A DNA stretch of 64,000 nt from Maricaulis virginensis. Lineage in GTDB: Bacteria; Pseudomonadota; Alphaproteobacteria; Caulobacterales; Maricaulaceae. A model generated the notes under the pieces. The model searched no databases. It saw nothing but the letters and a program-made list of their open reading frames with translations, and was not told the DNA's origin. The stretch covers positions 18,800-82,799 of the forward strand of contig NZ_BSFE01000014.1 in assembly GCF_027922185.1 (NCBI RefSeq), in the 5' to 3' direction. Positions 26,154-34,595 of this stretch are shown here, one piece after another (positions within the stretch are counted from its first letter, which is position 1; each line of letters opens with the position of its first letter). The translations under genes were made by a program, and so were the position numbers.

Positions 26154-26963
26154 TCAATCGCCGAATGCCGGGTCCGGCACCAGTGGCGGCAGGCTGTCGC
26201 GCATCTGGTCGGCCGAGGAGGTGGTGCGGCCCGTCGGATCGGCCAGGGTCGACTGACCCTCCAGGTCGCGCACCGGCAGGCCGCGGCCGGCATAGAGGGC
26301 ACGGATCTGCATGTCCGACAGATTGGCGAAAGCGGCTTCAGCTTTGGCGATATTCTCGGGACTGGCGAATTGCAGCATGGGCAGGCCTTCGGACCCGTCG
26401 CCGGGCGGGCAGCCGAGCGCGTCGCGATTGGCGTCTGAGCTCGAGAGGCAGAAGACATCCCGTACGACACCGCTTGCGCCGCCGCCATTGATGCCATCGG
26501 GAAGAGGCATGGCTTCGCCGATGAACTCGGTCGGCCGTTGCGGCGCGCCGCCGCCAGCCGGAGCTTCGTCCTCTTCCGGGCGTTCTTCAGGGATTGCAGG
26601 CGCGGACGTCTCAGCCCGCTCGGTCGACTGCTCCGGCTCGGGCGGGATGGTCTCCACGGTCTGGGACGCCGGCTCTTCGGCGACCGGCTCCGGTGTGTCG
26701 GGTTCAGGTTGAGCGACCGGCTGCGGGGCTGGTTCTTCCGCCTCCACCGGCTGCGGCGGCAGGGTCACGAAAACCACATCGATTGCGTCCGGTCTTTCTA
26801 TGGAGGCAAACCGGTGCGGCAACAGGATGAGAAGAAGCAGAAAAGCCCCGTTTGCGGCGATCGACAGCGCACCGGCGAGCAAGCGGCGGCGCAGGACCTC
26901 GGTCGGGGGCGCGAACAACGCAACGCCCAATCCAGCCTCCCTTCGGCCCCCGCCGTGCCTCAT
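26154..26963 (-). CDS. TonB-like, proline-rich membrane-anchored protein
   Basis: A 269-residue protein. A short cytoplasmic N-terminus is followed by one transmembrane helix (LLAGALSIAANGAFLLLLILL, residues ~28-48), then a Pro/Glu-rich periplasmic spacer (residues ~68-140) typical of TonB. The C-terminal ~110 residues, however, do not show the TonB energy-transducer fold; they contain DVFCLSSSDANRDALGCPP with two cysteines. It may be a divergent energy transducer or an envelope-spanning protein. It is upstream of ltaE on the same strand (31-base gap). Confidence 0.6.
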   Translation of the reverse strand: MRHGGGRREAGLGVALFAPPTEVLRRRLLAGALSIAANGAFLLLLILLPHRFASIERPDAIDVVFVTLPPQPVEAEEPAPQPVAQPEPDTPEPVAEEPASQTVETIPPEPEQSTERAETSAPAIPEERPEEDEAPAGGGAPQRPTEFIGEAMPLPDGINGGGASGVVRDVFCLSSSDANRDALGCPPGDGSEGLPMLQFASPENIAKAEAAFANLSDMQIRALYAGRGLPVRDLEGQSTLADPTGRTTSSADQMRDSLPPLVPDPAFGD

Positions 26964-27015
26964 GCATAGCGGAGCGCGGCGGGCCTGACCAGTGCGGCCG
27001 GGGGTTACGAATGCT

Positions 27016-27603
27016 TCAGGTGGTCACCGCGACCGGTTCGGCCCAGACCACATAGCGCAGCGGGCCGGGGGTGACGGCATCGAAGGGCCAGCAGGTCACC
27101 AGGGCCAGCCGGGCCGGTCCGCCATCGTTCGTCTCGATGCCGGAGCGGGCCGCCTCGACGATCTCGCTGCCGGTGACCCGGAAGGCGAGGGGCGGCGCAT
27201 CGGCCCGCTCGATGATCACGGTCTGGCCCGGCTCGACATGCTGCAGGAAGCGGAAATGCGTGTCGCGATGGGCGGCGATGATAGAGATGCCAGCTTCGCC
27301 GGGCCTTGCCGAGGCCGTGAGCAAGGAGGGGCCGAACGCCAGCGCTTCGCCTCCCGCCTCGGCCAGCACGATGGCGTGTTCGCCGAGGGCCGGAACGGAG
27401 AGCCGCGCCACGGGCCAGGTATCGGCCCAGGGCCATGGTGTGGGCGCGGACTCTCCGTCGATCGCACGGGCCCAGGCTCTGGCGAGCAGGACCTGTGCAA
27501 TTTCGGCCTTGGCGCCGATCCAGACACCCTGCCCGGCAAGGGCGGTGCCGGCGGCAATCAGGGCAAGCGAGGCGGACTTGGCGAACAGGGCCGGGTTCAG
27601 CAT
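27016..27603 (-). CDS. Class GN (marine proteobacterial) sortase
   Basis: A 195-residue sortase with an N-terminal membrane helix (SLALIAAGTALAGQGVWIG). The catalytic set is visible: histidine in ISIIAAHRDTHFRF, cysteine in LALVTCWPFDA, arginine in GPLRYVVWAE. Sortases cleave a C-terminal LPxT-like signal and attach or process the substrate outside the inner membrane. The start ATG (27603) overlaps the end of the VIT/vWA target gene by 7 bases, so both are translated as a unit. Sortases are rare in Gram-negative bacteria; this subtype occurs with one dedicated target. Confidence 0.9.
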   Translation of the reverse strand: MLNPALFAKSASLALIAAGTALAGQGVWIGAKAEIAQVLLARAWARAIDGESAPTPWPWADTWPVARLSVPALGEHAIVLAEAGGEALAFGPSLLTASARPGEAGISIIAAHRDTHFRFLQHVEPGQTVIIERADAPPLAFRVTGSEIVEAARSGIETNDGGPARLALVTCWPFDAVTPGPLRYVVWAEPVAVTT

Positions 27604-29822
27604 GCGGACTGCCTCCGCTGCACCATCCGCCAGGCCAGACCGGAAAGGGCCATCAGGGCGCCCAGCAGGATCAGCCATTCACGCGGCGTGGCGGTCGCCG
27701 GCAAGGCCAGCCCATTGCGGGCCTGCGCATCGCCTGCCCCTGGCGGCGAGCCGGGGGCGAGGCGGTCGATGAGGGCGGGATCGAGTGCGGCGCGGTGCTG
27801 CCGCTCCGGATTGCGGTTCATCACCGCGTCGAAATCCCAGCCGTGCGGTACCATCAGGGGAACATCGCGCGCGGTCAGAACCTCGTCCGCCGGCCGCGCG
27901 GGCGTCACATCGACCGCCACCAGGCTGGTCAGGCGGGAGACGAGGTGGAAGTCGAGCGCGGTTTGCAGGACTTCGGCATCGATCGCTTCGGCACTGGCAC
28001 CCTGATAGCGCAGCTCCTCGATTGCGCGGATCCGGTTGCGGGCCCATAGCGTGGCGATGCCGTTCGCTGGCCGGGCATCGGACAGGGACAGGTCCTCCTG
28101 CCACAGGGCGTCGCCCATCCGGCCTTCCAGCCGCATGCTGCCGGCCGGATTGTCGAGGCGGGCCGTCATCAGCACCGGTTCGCCATAGTAGAGATCCGGC
28201 AGGGGCGCGGGCCAGATCTCGCTCAGCGCGCCTTCCGGGAAAAGCGCGTCCAGATCGGTCATCACCGGACGTTCCAGGGCCGCAAAGAGCGCGTCCATCG
28301 CGCCGGCGACTTCGGAAACATCGCCGATATGGGTGAAGGTGCCGCGTCCGGCCCTTGCAGCGCGGCTCATGAAATAGGTGTTGGGGGCTGAGCCGATACC
28401 GACCGGGAAGAGGCGCGACCGGCCCAGCCCGTCATGGATGACGGCGAACAGCGCGTCCTCATTGCCGATGGCGCCGTCCGTCAGGAAGACAACCTGGCGC
28501 ACGCGCGCCGTGTCCTGCGGCGTGGCATCGACCAGGGCGGCCTGCATGGCGGGCAGCATCTCGGTGCCGCCATTGGCGTCGAGCCCGCGAACGAAGCGCC
28601 GGGCCCGGTCGAGATTATCCCGGGTCGCGTCGACCGGCGCGGGAAAGACCTGTTCCATCGTATTGTCGAAACGGATGACGTTGAACCGGTCACCGGGCTG
28701 CATCCGGTCGAGTGCACTCAGGAGAGCCTGTTTCGCCTGCCGCATCGAGGCGCCTGCCATCGATCCCGAATTGTCGATCACGAACACCGTCTCGCGCGGC
28801 TGGCGCGGTGCGTCATCGCCGAGTGTGGCCGGCGGCAGGACCTGGGCGAGAAGATAGGTTTCGCCATTCAACGTCTGAGTGAAGAGGGCGGCGCTGGGGC
28901 GGTATTCTTCTGCCGGACGCCAGGTCAGGACGAAGTCGCGATTGGCGGGCACCGGACCGTCGGCGAGCGAGATCCGCGCATCGCCCTCGCCCGGGCGCTC
29001 GACCAGGGTGGCGTGGTAGAGGCTGGCGATCTGGCCGGGCTCGAAACCCGGCTGCAGGCGGGCGGTGATCGAGACGGGCAGGCGCAGGGCGTTGGCCGGT
29101 TCGCCGTCCGGATGCATGAGCGGCGGCGTGATGCGGCGGGCGTCGGGCACGGCCGCCGGGGCGTTGCGGCTTTCGGCGACGAATTGCGGCGCATCGCCCG
29201 GGACATAGCGCGTCGTGATCGCCAGCGGCACGCGCAGCTCGAACGTGCCATCGGCGAGGCGGGCGACGTCCTGGTATTCGATCTGCACGATGATCGTCTC
29301 GCCGGGGCCGATATTGGCGACCGATGTGGTGAACATGTTGGGGCGTTCCTGCTCGAGCAGGCTGGCGCGCTGGCCGTTCGCCCGGGCGTCCTCATAGATC
29401 CGCCGCGCCTGGCGCCGCTCATGGATTTCGCCCTCGATGAAGCGGTCGCCGACCTGCATGCGCAGGCGGTCGATGCCGGCATCGGCGGGCAGGGGGAAGA
29501 CGTAGGTCCCCTCGACCCAGGCATCCGACGGGTTCTCGAAACGCTGGGTCACCGTGGCGCGCACGACCGGGCCGGCGATGTCGAGGGCGATATCGGTCGC
29601 AACCAGCGGGGCGGGGACGTACAGCCCGGCATCGACGGTGCGGATCAGCAGCGCGCTTTCTTCCATCTCCGAAAGACGGACCAGGCCGGCGTCCGGCGGG
29701 GCCGGCGTGTCGGCCCGGGCCTCCGTCCACAGGAAAAGCGATACAATAAAGACGGCGATGGCCAGAACGAGGGCGAAACCGCCCTGCGAACCGGAGCCGC
29801 GCCTGTGGCGTGTGGATGTCAT
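27597..29822 (-). CDS. VIT and von Willebrand A domain protein, sortase target
   Basis: A 741-residue exported protein, the 'marine proteobacterial sortase target' type. Signal-anchor near residues 15-35; VIT domain ~45-170 (TVTQRFENPSDAWVEGTYVF, RRIYEDARANG); vWA domain ~335-510 with a full MIDAS DNSGS at 340-344. The C-terminus has LPATATPREW, then a hydrophobic helix and RRQSAC, a sorting signal of LPxT type with A instead of G. Expected to be processed by the adjacent sortase and displayed on the cell envelope; ligand unknown. First gene of the pair. Confidence 0.9.
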   Translation of the reverse strand: MTSTRHRRGSGSQGGFALVLAIAVFIVSLFLWTEARADTPAPPDAGLVRLSEMEESALLIRTVDAGLYVPAPLVATDIALDIAGPVVRATVTQRFENPSDAWVEGTYVFPLPADAGIDRLRMQVGDRFIEGEIHERRQARRIYEDARANGQRASLLEQERPNMFTTSVANIGPGETIIVQIEYQDVARLADGTFELRVPLAITTRYVPGDAPQFVAESRNAPAAVPDARRITPPLMHPDGEPANALRLPVSITARLQPGFEPGQIASLYHATLVERPGEGDARISLADGPVPANRDFVLTWRPAEEYRPSAALFTQTLNGETYLLAQVLPPATLGDDAPRQPRETVFVIDNSGSMAGASMRQAKQALLSALDRMQPGDRFNVIRFDNTMEQVFPAPVDATRDNLDRARRFVRGLDANGGTEMLPAMQAALVDATPQDTARVRQVVFLTDGAIGNEDALFAVIHDGLGRSRLFPVGIGSAPNTYFMSRAARAGRGTFTHIGDVSEVAGAMDALFAALERPVMTDLDALFPEGALSEIWPAPLPDLYYGEPVLMTARLDNPAGSMRLEGRMGDALWQEDLSLSDARPANGIATLWARNRIRAIEELRYQGASAEAIDAEVLQTALDFHLVSRLTSLVAVDVTPARPADEVLTARDVPLMVPHGWDFDAVMNRNPERQHRAALDPALIDRLAPGSPPGAGDAQARNGLALPATATPREWLILLGALMALSGLAWRMVQRRQSAC

Positions 29823-29995
29823 CTGAATACTCCCCGAAACGCGCCGGCCGCCCCGCCTCTGCGAGGGTGCGGCAGGGGGCGGCCGGCCTCCCTGTCCAAG
29901 GGCACGCTGGACCGCGAACGCGGATGCGGCAGGGCGGGAATGCGGCGATCAGGGGAAAAAGTGGGGCGATTGCGGGGCGGCTGAACGCTTCCGCC

Positions 29996-30039
29996 AGCCA
30001 TGCAAAAACGCTGTGCGGTTTTGGCGATACTGCATGGCT
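29996..30039. promoter_or_regulatory. Inverted repeat in the vWA-aatA intergenic region
   Basis: Arms AGCCATGCA (29996-30004) and TGCATGGCT (30031-30039) flank an inner near-palindrome AAAACGCTGTGCGGTTTT. It lies ~70 bases before the aminotransferase start and could be an operator or an mRNA leader hairpin. The rest of the 285-base gap (29823-30107) shows only GC-rich sequence. Confidence 0.4.
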
Positions 30040-30107
30040 GAGCTATTGGCGGGCCCGGCAAGCCCGACTAGGGTCATGTCTTCGCATGCAAGATCCGGGA
30101 CACTGTC

Positions 30108-31313
30108 ATGACCTTTACGCCCTCCGCTGCGCTGCAGCGCGTGCAACCCTCCGCCACGCTCGCCGTGACCCAGAAGGCCCGCGACCTGAAGGCGAAAGGC
30201 ATTGACGTCATTTCGCTGGGCGCCGGCGAGCCGGACTTCGATACGCCGGACCACATCAAGGAAGCAGCGATCGATGCGATCCGCCGCGGCGAGACCAAAT
30301 ACACGGCGGTCGACGGGATTCCCGAACTCAAGGATGCCATCGTCAAGAAATTCCGCCGTGACAACGGCCTGGAATACATGGCGGCCCAGGTGCATGTGTC
30401 CACGGGCGGCAAGCCGGTCATCTACAACGCGCTGCTCGCCTCGCTGAATCCGGGCGATGAAGTGATCATTCCGGCGCCCTACTGGGTGAGCTATCCGGAA
30501 ATGGTGAACCTGGTGGGCGGTACGCCGGTACCGATCCGGGCCGGCATCGAGAGCCGTTTCAAGATCACGCCGGAACAGCTCGAGGCCGCGATCACGCCGA
30601 AGACGCGCTGGCTGATCCTCAACTCGCCCTCCAATCCGACGGGTGTCGGTTATACCGCGGCCGAGCTGAAGGCGCTGGCCGACGTGCTGCTCAGGCACAG
30701 CCATGTCTGGGTCATGACCGACGACATGTATGAGCACATTGTCTACGAGGGCTATGAATTCGCGACCATCGCCCAGGTCGAGCCGAAACTCTATGACCGC
30801 ACGCTGACGATGAACGGCGTGTCCAAGGCCTATTCCATGACCGGCTGGCGGATCGGCTATGCCGGCGGTCCGCAGGCGCTGATCAAGGAAATGGGCAAGG
30901 TCGCCTCGCAGACCACGTCCAACCCGTGCTCGATCAGCCAGTGGGCGTCGGTCGCGGCGCTGAACGGCGATCACAGCTTCCTGGAAGCGCGCAATGCTGC
31001 TTTCCTGCGCCGCCGGGGTCTGGTGCTTGAAGCGATCAATGCGTCAGACGGTCTCGTGGCACCGACGCCGGAAGGCGCCTTCTATGTCTTCGCCGATTGT
31101 TCCGGCACGCTGGGCAAGACGGCACCGGACGGAACGCGCATCGAGAACGACACCGATTTCTGCTCGGCCCTGCTCGAGGCAGAAGCTGTGGCGGTCGTGC
31201 CGGGTGTGGCCTTTGGCCTGGAGCCGGGTTTCCGGATTTCCTATGCGACGGATGACGCGTCGCTGAAGGAAGCCGGCCTGCGGATCCAGCGCTTCTGCGC
31301 TTCGCTGAAATAG
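30108..31313 (+). CDS. aatA: Aspartate aminotransferase, class I PLP enzyme
   Basis: A 401-residue fold-type I aminotransferase of the Igamma (AspB/AatA) type that interconverts aspartate and oxaloacetate with glutamate/2-oxoglutarate. Motifs: SLGAGEPDFDTPDHIKEAA, APYWVSYPEM, LNSPSNPTG, and the PLP-binding lysine in TMNGVSKAYSMTGWRIGY. C-terminal FRISYATDDASLKEA holds the substrate-carboxylate arginine. Full length. Monocistronic by context. Confidence 0.95.
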   Translation: MTFTPSAALQRVQPSATLAVTQKARDLKAKGIDVISLGAGEPDFDTPDHIKEAAIDAIRRGETKYTAVDGIPELKDAIVKKFRRDNGLEYMAAQVHVSTGGKPVIYNALLASLNPGDEVIIPAPYWVSYPEMVNLVGGTPVPIRAGIESRFKITPEQLEAAITPKTRWLILNSPSNPTGVGYTAAELKALADVLLRHSHVWVMTDDMYEHIVYEGYEFATIAQVEPKLYDRTLTMNGVSKAYSMTGWRIGYAGGPQALIKEMGKVASQTTSNPCSISQWASVAALNGDHSFLEARNAAFLRRRGLVLEAINASDGLVAPTPEGAFYVFADCSGTLGKTAPDGTRIENDTDFCSALLEAEAVAVVPGVAFGLEPGFRISYATDDASLKEAGLRIQRFCASLK

Positions 31314-31431
31314 GTATAGGCGAAGTTTATGGCTGACCCAGTTAATCCTCATTTGAATTATGGGGATCGGGGGCTCATATAAATGTCGATGCCGCGGCCC
31401 GGCCGCACGCGAACCACAAATGGAGAACACA

Positions 31432-31899
31432 ATGAGCATCAATATGGGTCTGTCCGAAACGCAACGCGAAACCATGGCGAAGGCCGTGACCGCCGTTCTT
31501 GCCGACACCTACGCGCTCTACTTCAAGACGCACGCCTATCACTGGAACGTCACCGGTCCGCGTTTCCACGATCTGCACGGCCTGTTCGAGGCCCAGTACA
31601 ACGAACTGTGGACCGCGACGGATGAAATCGCCGAACGCATCCGCGCCCTCGGTCTTGTCGCGCCGCGTACCTATAACGAGATGGCCGAAGCCGCCTCGAT
31701 CAAGTCCGGCGGTGAGGAAACCCAGGCCAATGACATGCTGAAGGATCTGGTGAAGGGCCATGAGGCTGTCGTCGCCACGATCCGCAAGGCGCTGTCGCTC
31801 GCGGACGAGAATAATGACGAGGCCACCGCCGATCTGCTCGCCCCGCGCGTGACTGCGCACGAGAAGGCGGCGTGGATGCTGCGCTCCACAATCGGCTGA
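31432..31899 (+). CDS. dps: Dps-family ferritin-like DNA-protection protein
   Basis: A 155-residue protein of the Dps family. The ferroxidase-site residues are present: YFKTHAYHWNVTGPRFHDLH and FEAQYNELWTATDEIAERI (the inter-subunit H/D/E set). It oxidises iron with peroxide and shields DNA in starvation and oxidative stress. TGGAGAA before the ATG at 31432 decides the start. The upstream 118 bases are AT-rich, including an imperfect dyad around AATCCTCAT / ATGGGGATC that could be an operator. Confidence 0.95.
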   Translation: MSINMGLSETQRETMAKAVTAVLADTYALYFKTHAYHWNVTGPRFHDLHGLFEAQYNELWTATDEIAERIRALGLVAPRTYNEMAEAASIKSGGEETQANDMLKDLVKGHEAVVATIRKALSLADENNDEATADLLAPRVTAHEKAAWMLRSTIG

Positions 31900-31944
31900 T
31901 CCGGCAAACCCCATGCCATGGCGCCAGATTTTCTGGCGGAAGAG

Positions 31945-31980
31945 ATGCCCCGGAAGCCCCGCTTCCGGGGCATTGTCGTT
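31945..31980 (+). terminator. Terminator hairpin downstream of dps
   Basis: A 12-bp perfect stem ATGCCCCGGAAG / CTTCCGGGGCAT with a 5-base loop, followed by TGTCGTTT. A smaller 7-bp hairpin (CGCCAGA / TCTGGCG, 31922-31938) precedes it. Confidence 0.75.
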
Positions 31981-31988
31981 TCGGGCAC

Positions 31989-32165
31989 AAAAAAGCGCCC
32001 CGGTCCTGAAGGACCGGGGCGCCGAGGATATTGTGCGGGCGGGGTTGCCCGAAAAGGGTAGGCGCCGGACCCGATAGGGGAGGAGACGGGGCCCGGCGCG
32101 AAGTGCATACCGTATGGGGAGGAGACGGGTATGCAGAACTCAGATGGGGGATCTGAGAGCGCGAC
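31989..32165 (-). ncRNA. Probable small RNA with two anti-Shine-Dalgarno loops and an intrinsic terminator
   Basis: Read on the minus strand: hairpin 1 (32157-32139, 7-bp stem, C-rich loop); hairpin 2 (32134-32105, stem GCATACC/GGTATGC, loop CGTCTCCTCCCCATAC); hairpin 3 (32099-32062, 11-bp stem with one mismatch, loop CGTCTCCTCCCCTATC); linker; terminator with a perfect 12-bp stem GCGCCCCGGTCC / GGACCGGGGCGC and TTTTTT at 31994-31989. Both large loops expose CUCCUCCCC, complementary to ribosome binding sites. C-rich loop RNAs of this kind are known in alphaproteobacteria (GsrN, cuckoo RNAs, alpha-r14); homology to any of these is not shown. The 5' end is an estimate; no clear promoter is seen. 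It lies 3' of a LysR gene. Confidence 0.7.
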
Positions 32166-32300
32166 GTCGCCGCCGCGTTGGCGAGGCTTATGCCGCAGTT
32201 GCGAAATGGCGACCAGAGCCATGCGGGCATGTCGGCCATGCAGAAACGCGGCAAGGACACATTCTTGCCATGCATTCCGGCCGATTTGGTCACAGAGCGA

Positions 32301-33194
32301 TCAGCTCTGCCAGCGGCGGGCCTGTTCGATCAGGAAATCGCGAAAGGCGACAATGCGCCGTGAGCCGCGCAGCTCGCTGGGATAGACGAAATACACTTCG
32401 AAATCGGGGCCCACGAGCTCAGGCAGGACGCGCTCGAGGCGCGGGTTTTCCCGCGCGACATAGTCGGGCAGGGCGGCGATGCCCATACCAGCCTCGACGG
32501 TCTTCATCACGCCGTAGATCGTGTTGACCTCGACCACGGCCGGGCGCGGCGGCGCCCCCGCTTCGCGGCCGGCCTTGGCGGCCCAGTCCAGACCCGGGAT
32601 CGGCGCGAGCTGAGGCGGGCCGTAGTGGATGATGGAATGATCGTCGAGGTCCTCGGGCGTTTGCGGCCGGCCATGACGTTCGAGATATTCGTGGCTGGCA
32701 TAGAGGTGCTGGCGCACGGCCAGCAGCTTGCGCTGGACCAGATCATTCTGCGTCGAGGCCCAGGGGCGGATGCCGACCTCGGCCTCCAGCCCGGCGAGAT
32801 CGAGCTCGTGATCGTCCAGCATCAGCCGGATCCGGATATTGGGGTACTGGTCGTGGAATTCCGACAGACGCGAGGCGAGCCAGATCGCACCCAGCGCGGT
32901 CGGCGCTGTCACCTTGAGTTCGCCGGAGGGTTCGTCGCGGGCGTCGTGAACGCGCGCCTCGGCGACGGCCACCTTGCCGTGGATCTCCCGGGCAGCCTCG
33001 TACAGCAGATTGCCCGGTTCGGTCGGGATCAGGCCGCGCGCATGGCGGTGGAAGAGGGTGACGCCGAGATCGTCCTCCAGCGCCGCGATCTGCCGGCTGA
33101 CGGCCGATTGCGACAGGCCGAGCATTTCGGCCGCACGGGTCAGGGACCCGGCCTGTGCAGCGGCATGGAAGGTCTTCAGCTTGTCCCAGTCCAT
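32301..33194 (-). CDS. LysR-type regulator (resembles the LsrB/VtlR group)
   Basis: A 297-residue LysR protein. N-terminal winged HTH (MDWDKLKTFHAAAQAGSLTRAAEML, LSQSAVSRQIAALEDDLGVTLFHRHARGL), then a periplasmic-binding-like effector domain. The opening MDWDKL and FHRHARGL are typical of the alphaproteobacterial LsrB/VtlR regulators, which lie near trxB and, in Brucella, activate small RNAs. Here trxB is 3 kb away and a putative small RNA lies just downstream. The ATG at 33194 is chosen for its GGGGAGA site and family fit. The subgroup assignment is from memory of the sequence, moderate confidence. Confidence 0.9.
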   Translation of the reverse strand: MDWDKLKTFHAAAQAGSLTRAAEMLGLSQSAVSRQIAALEDDLGVTLFHRHARGLIPTEPGNLLYEAAREIHGKVAVAEARVHDARDEPSGELKVTAPTALGAIWLASRLSEFHDQYPNIRIRLMLDDHELDLAGLEAEVGIRPWASTQNDLVQRKLLAVRQHLYASHEYLERHGRPQTPEDLDDHSIIHYGPPQLAPIPGLDWAAKAGREAGAPPRPAVVEVNTIYGVMKTVEAGMGIAALPDYVARENPRLERVLPELVGPDFEVYFVYPSELRGSRRIVAFRDFLIEQARRWQS

Positions 33195-33263
33195 GCCCTG
33201 CGTCTCCCCGGAATCGGCATCTCCCGGCGACACTCTATCTGTATGGGCACAAATCGCGAGATG

Positions 33264-34448
33264 TTATTCGCTGTCGTCGGGGCTGTCGATCTCGGTTGGC
33301 GCAAGACGAAGCTCATTGCCGTTCTCGTCGGTGGGAATATCGACCGTGTAAACCTCGCCGTAGCGGCCTTCCCGTATCAGCTCGATCCGGCGTTCCTGAA
33401 CGGCGTTGAGCAGGACGAGTGCGTTCGAAGGCAGTGCCGTGGAGCAGCTTGTGCCGGCTGCAACAATGCCTGATGACGGGTCCGGGGAGCCAGAATACAT
33501 CGTAGCAGCGCCGCCCGGACCGACGCAGCGCGTCGAACCGTTGATCAGGTCAGCAATGTGCCAGTCCTCGATTGTTGCATGGACGGGCCGGCCCGGAGCC
33601 AGTTGTTCGGCTGTGTCGGCATTGGCGAACGCCGACAGATGAGCCCGAAGGTCACTGTCGAAGTCGGGAAAGAAGTGCGCCGCCTCCTCATAGAGATGCG
33701 AGACGCGGAGTTCGCGCCGGGCAACCTCGACGCCGCGCAGTGAATTGACGAATTCCTCGGCATTCCGGTCGAGTTGGGTCCAGACGCTATCCCCATTGAA
33801 AGCCGTGCGCGAAATTTCCGGACCGCCGATTGCACCGTTGAAGAAACCGTAGATCACCCGCGGATCATCCCACTGCCGGTAGACGATTCTCAGGCGGATA
33901 TCGTTGAGGCTGAGGGGTACGCCGGCGATGTTGAGAATTTTGGCCTCGAACATGTTCTCATTCGTACCGTAGGCCTCCTGCCGATTAACTCGAGTGAGGG
34001 GATAGTTGAGCATGATCTGCTCAATCACTGCTACATTATGGAGGTTCAGCCAGTACGCCAGCTGTTCATTGCTCGACAGCGTGGCCAGATCGACGTGGCC
34101 AGGTAGCGATTCGAGGTCCTGCCGGTAGGCCGAAATAGCCTCCTGATACTCATCGGACATCAGATGATAGGCGACGCGGTTTGCCTCGAACCGGTAGCGC
34201 GACTCGTTGGCGGTGGATATCCGGGTGCCCGTATTGACCGCGCGGAGCCGCTCCGGTTCGCGATCCATCACCGGTACGTTCAGGACGATATCGTGCAGAA
34301 GATCGGTCCAGATGTCGTAGTCGACATGCCGGTTCGAATTGTCATCGTATCGGGAGAACCGGGCCAGTTCGGACGATGAAACCTGCGCGGAAGCGCTTGT
34401 CGTTCCGAGCAGTACCGCAGACAGGCCGACCAGAAGCGCGCGTTTCAT
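33264..34448 (-). CDS. Secreted DUF547-domain protein
   Basis: A 394-residue exported protein; signal peptide MKRALLVGLSAVLLGTTSASA. The DUF547 core spans ~80-260: LSSNEQLAYWLNLHNVAVIEQIML, KILNIAGVPLSLNDI, and DPRVIYGFFNGAIGGP. The C-terminal part has GAATMYSGSP and cysteines that may pair. DUF547 occurs in many bacteria and plants; role unknown. Upstream of the LysR gene on the same strand (69-base gap). Confidence 0.85.
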   Translation of the reverse strand: MKRALLVGLSAVLLGTTSASAQVSSSELARFSRYDDNSNRHVDYDIWTDLLHDIVLNVPVMDREPERLRAVNTGTRISTANESRYRFEANRVAYHLMSDEYQEAISAYRQDLESLPGHVDLATLSSNEQLAYWLNLHNVAVIEQIMLNYPLTRVNRQEAYGTNENMFEAKILNIAGVPLSLNDIRLRIVYRQWDDPRVIYGFFNGAIGGPEISRTAFNGDSVWTQLDRNAEEFVNSLRGVEVARRELRVSHLYEEAAHFFPDFDSDLRAHLSAFANADTAEQLAPGRPVHATIEDWHIADLINGSTRCVGPGGAATMYSGSPDPSSGIVAAGTSCSTALPSNALVLLNAVQERRIELIREGRYGEVYTVDIPTDENGNELRLAPTEIDSPDDSE

Positions 34449-34529
34449 CTCTTAATCCTCCAAACTAGCGTACTGCACCCATAGGGTGTCGTGGTTTGGC
34501 GGGAGCTTACGTACTTATGACTCAATGTT

Positions 34530-34563
34530 AAGGGGGAAGCGTGACGCGCGCTTCCCCCTTTTT
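34530..34563. terminator. Hairpin terminator between the aldo/keto reductase and DUF547 genes
   Basis: A 12-bp stem AAGGGGGAAGCG / CGCTTCCCCCTT with a 6- to 8-base loop and TTT on the plus strand. It follows the minus-strand aldo/keto reductase gene; the T-tract is better on the opposite strand, so it may work in both directions weakly. Confidence 0.55.
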
Positions 34564-34595
34564 ACACAAGCGTGTGCGACCGTTAGCTGGATGCG

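Noticed and set aside
30074..30107. Riboswitch or attenuator before the aminotransferase gene
   Set aside because: Only the inverted repeat at 29996-30039 is visible; no known riboswitch core was recognised.
32131..32385. Small plus-strand frames over the putative sRNA and the LysR 3' end
   Set aside because: They would begin at a GGGGAGGAG sequence that looks like a ribosome site, but this is the complement of the sRNA loops. The T-tract terminator is on the minus strand and the frames show no family sequence.
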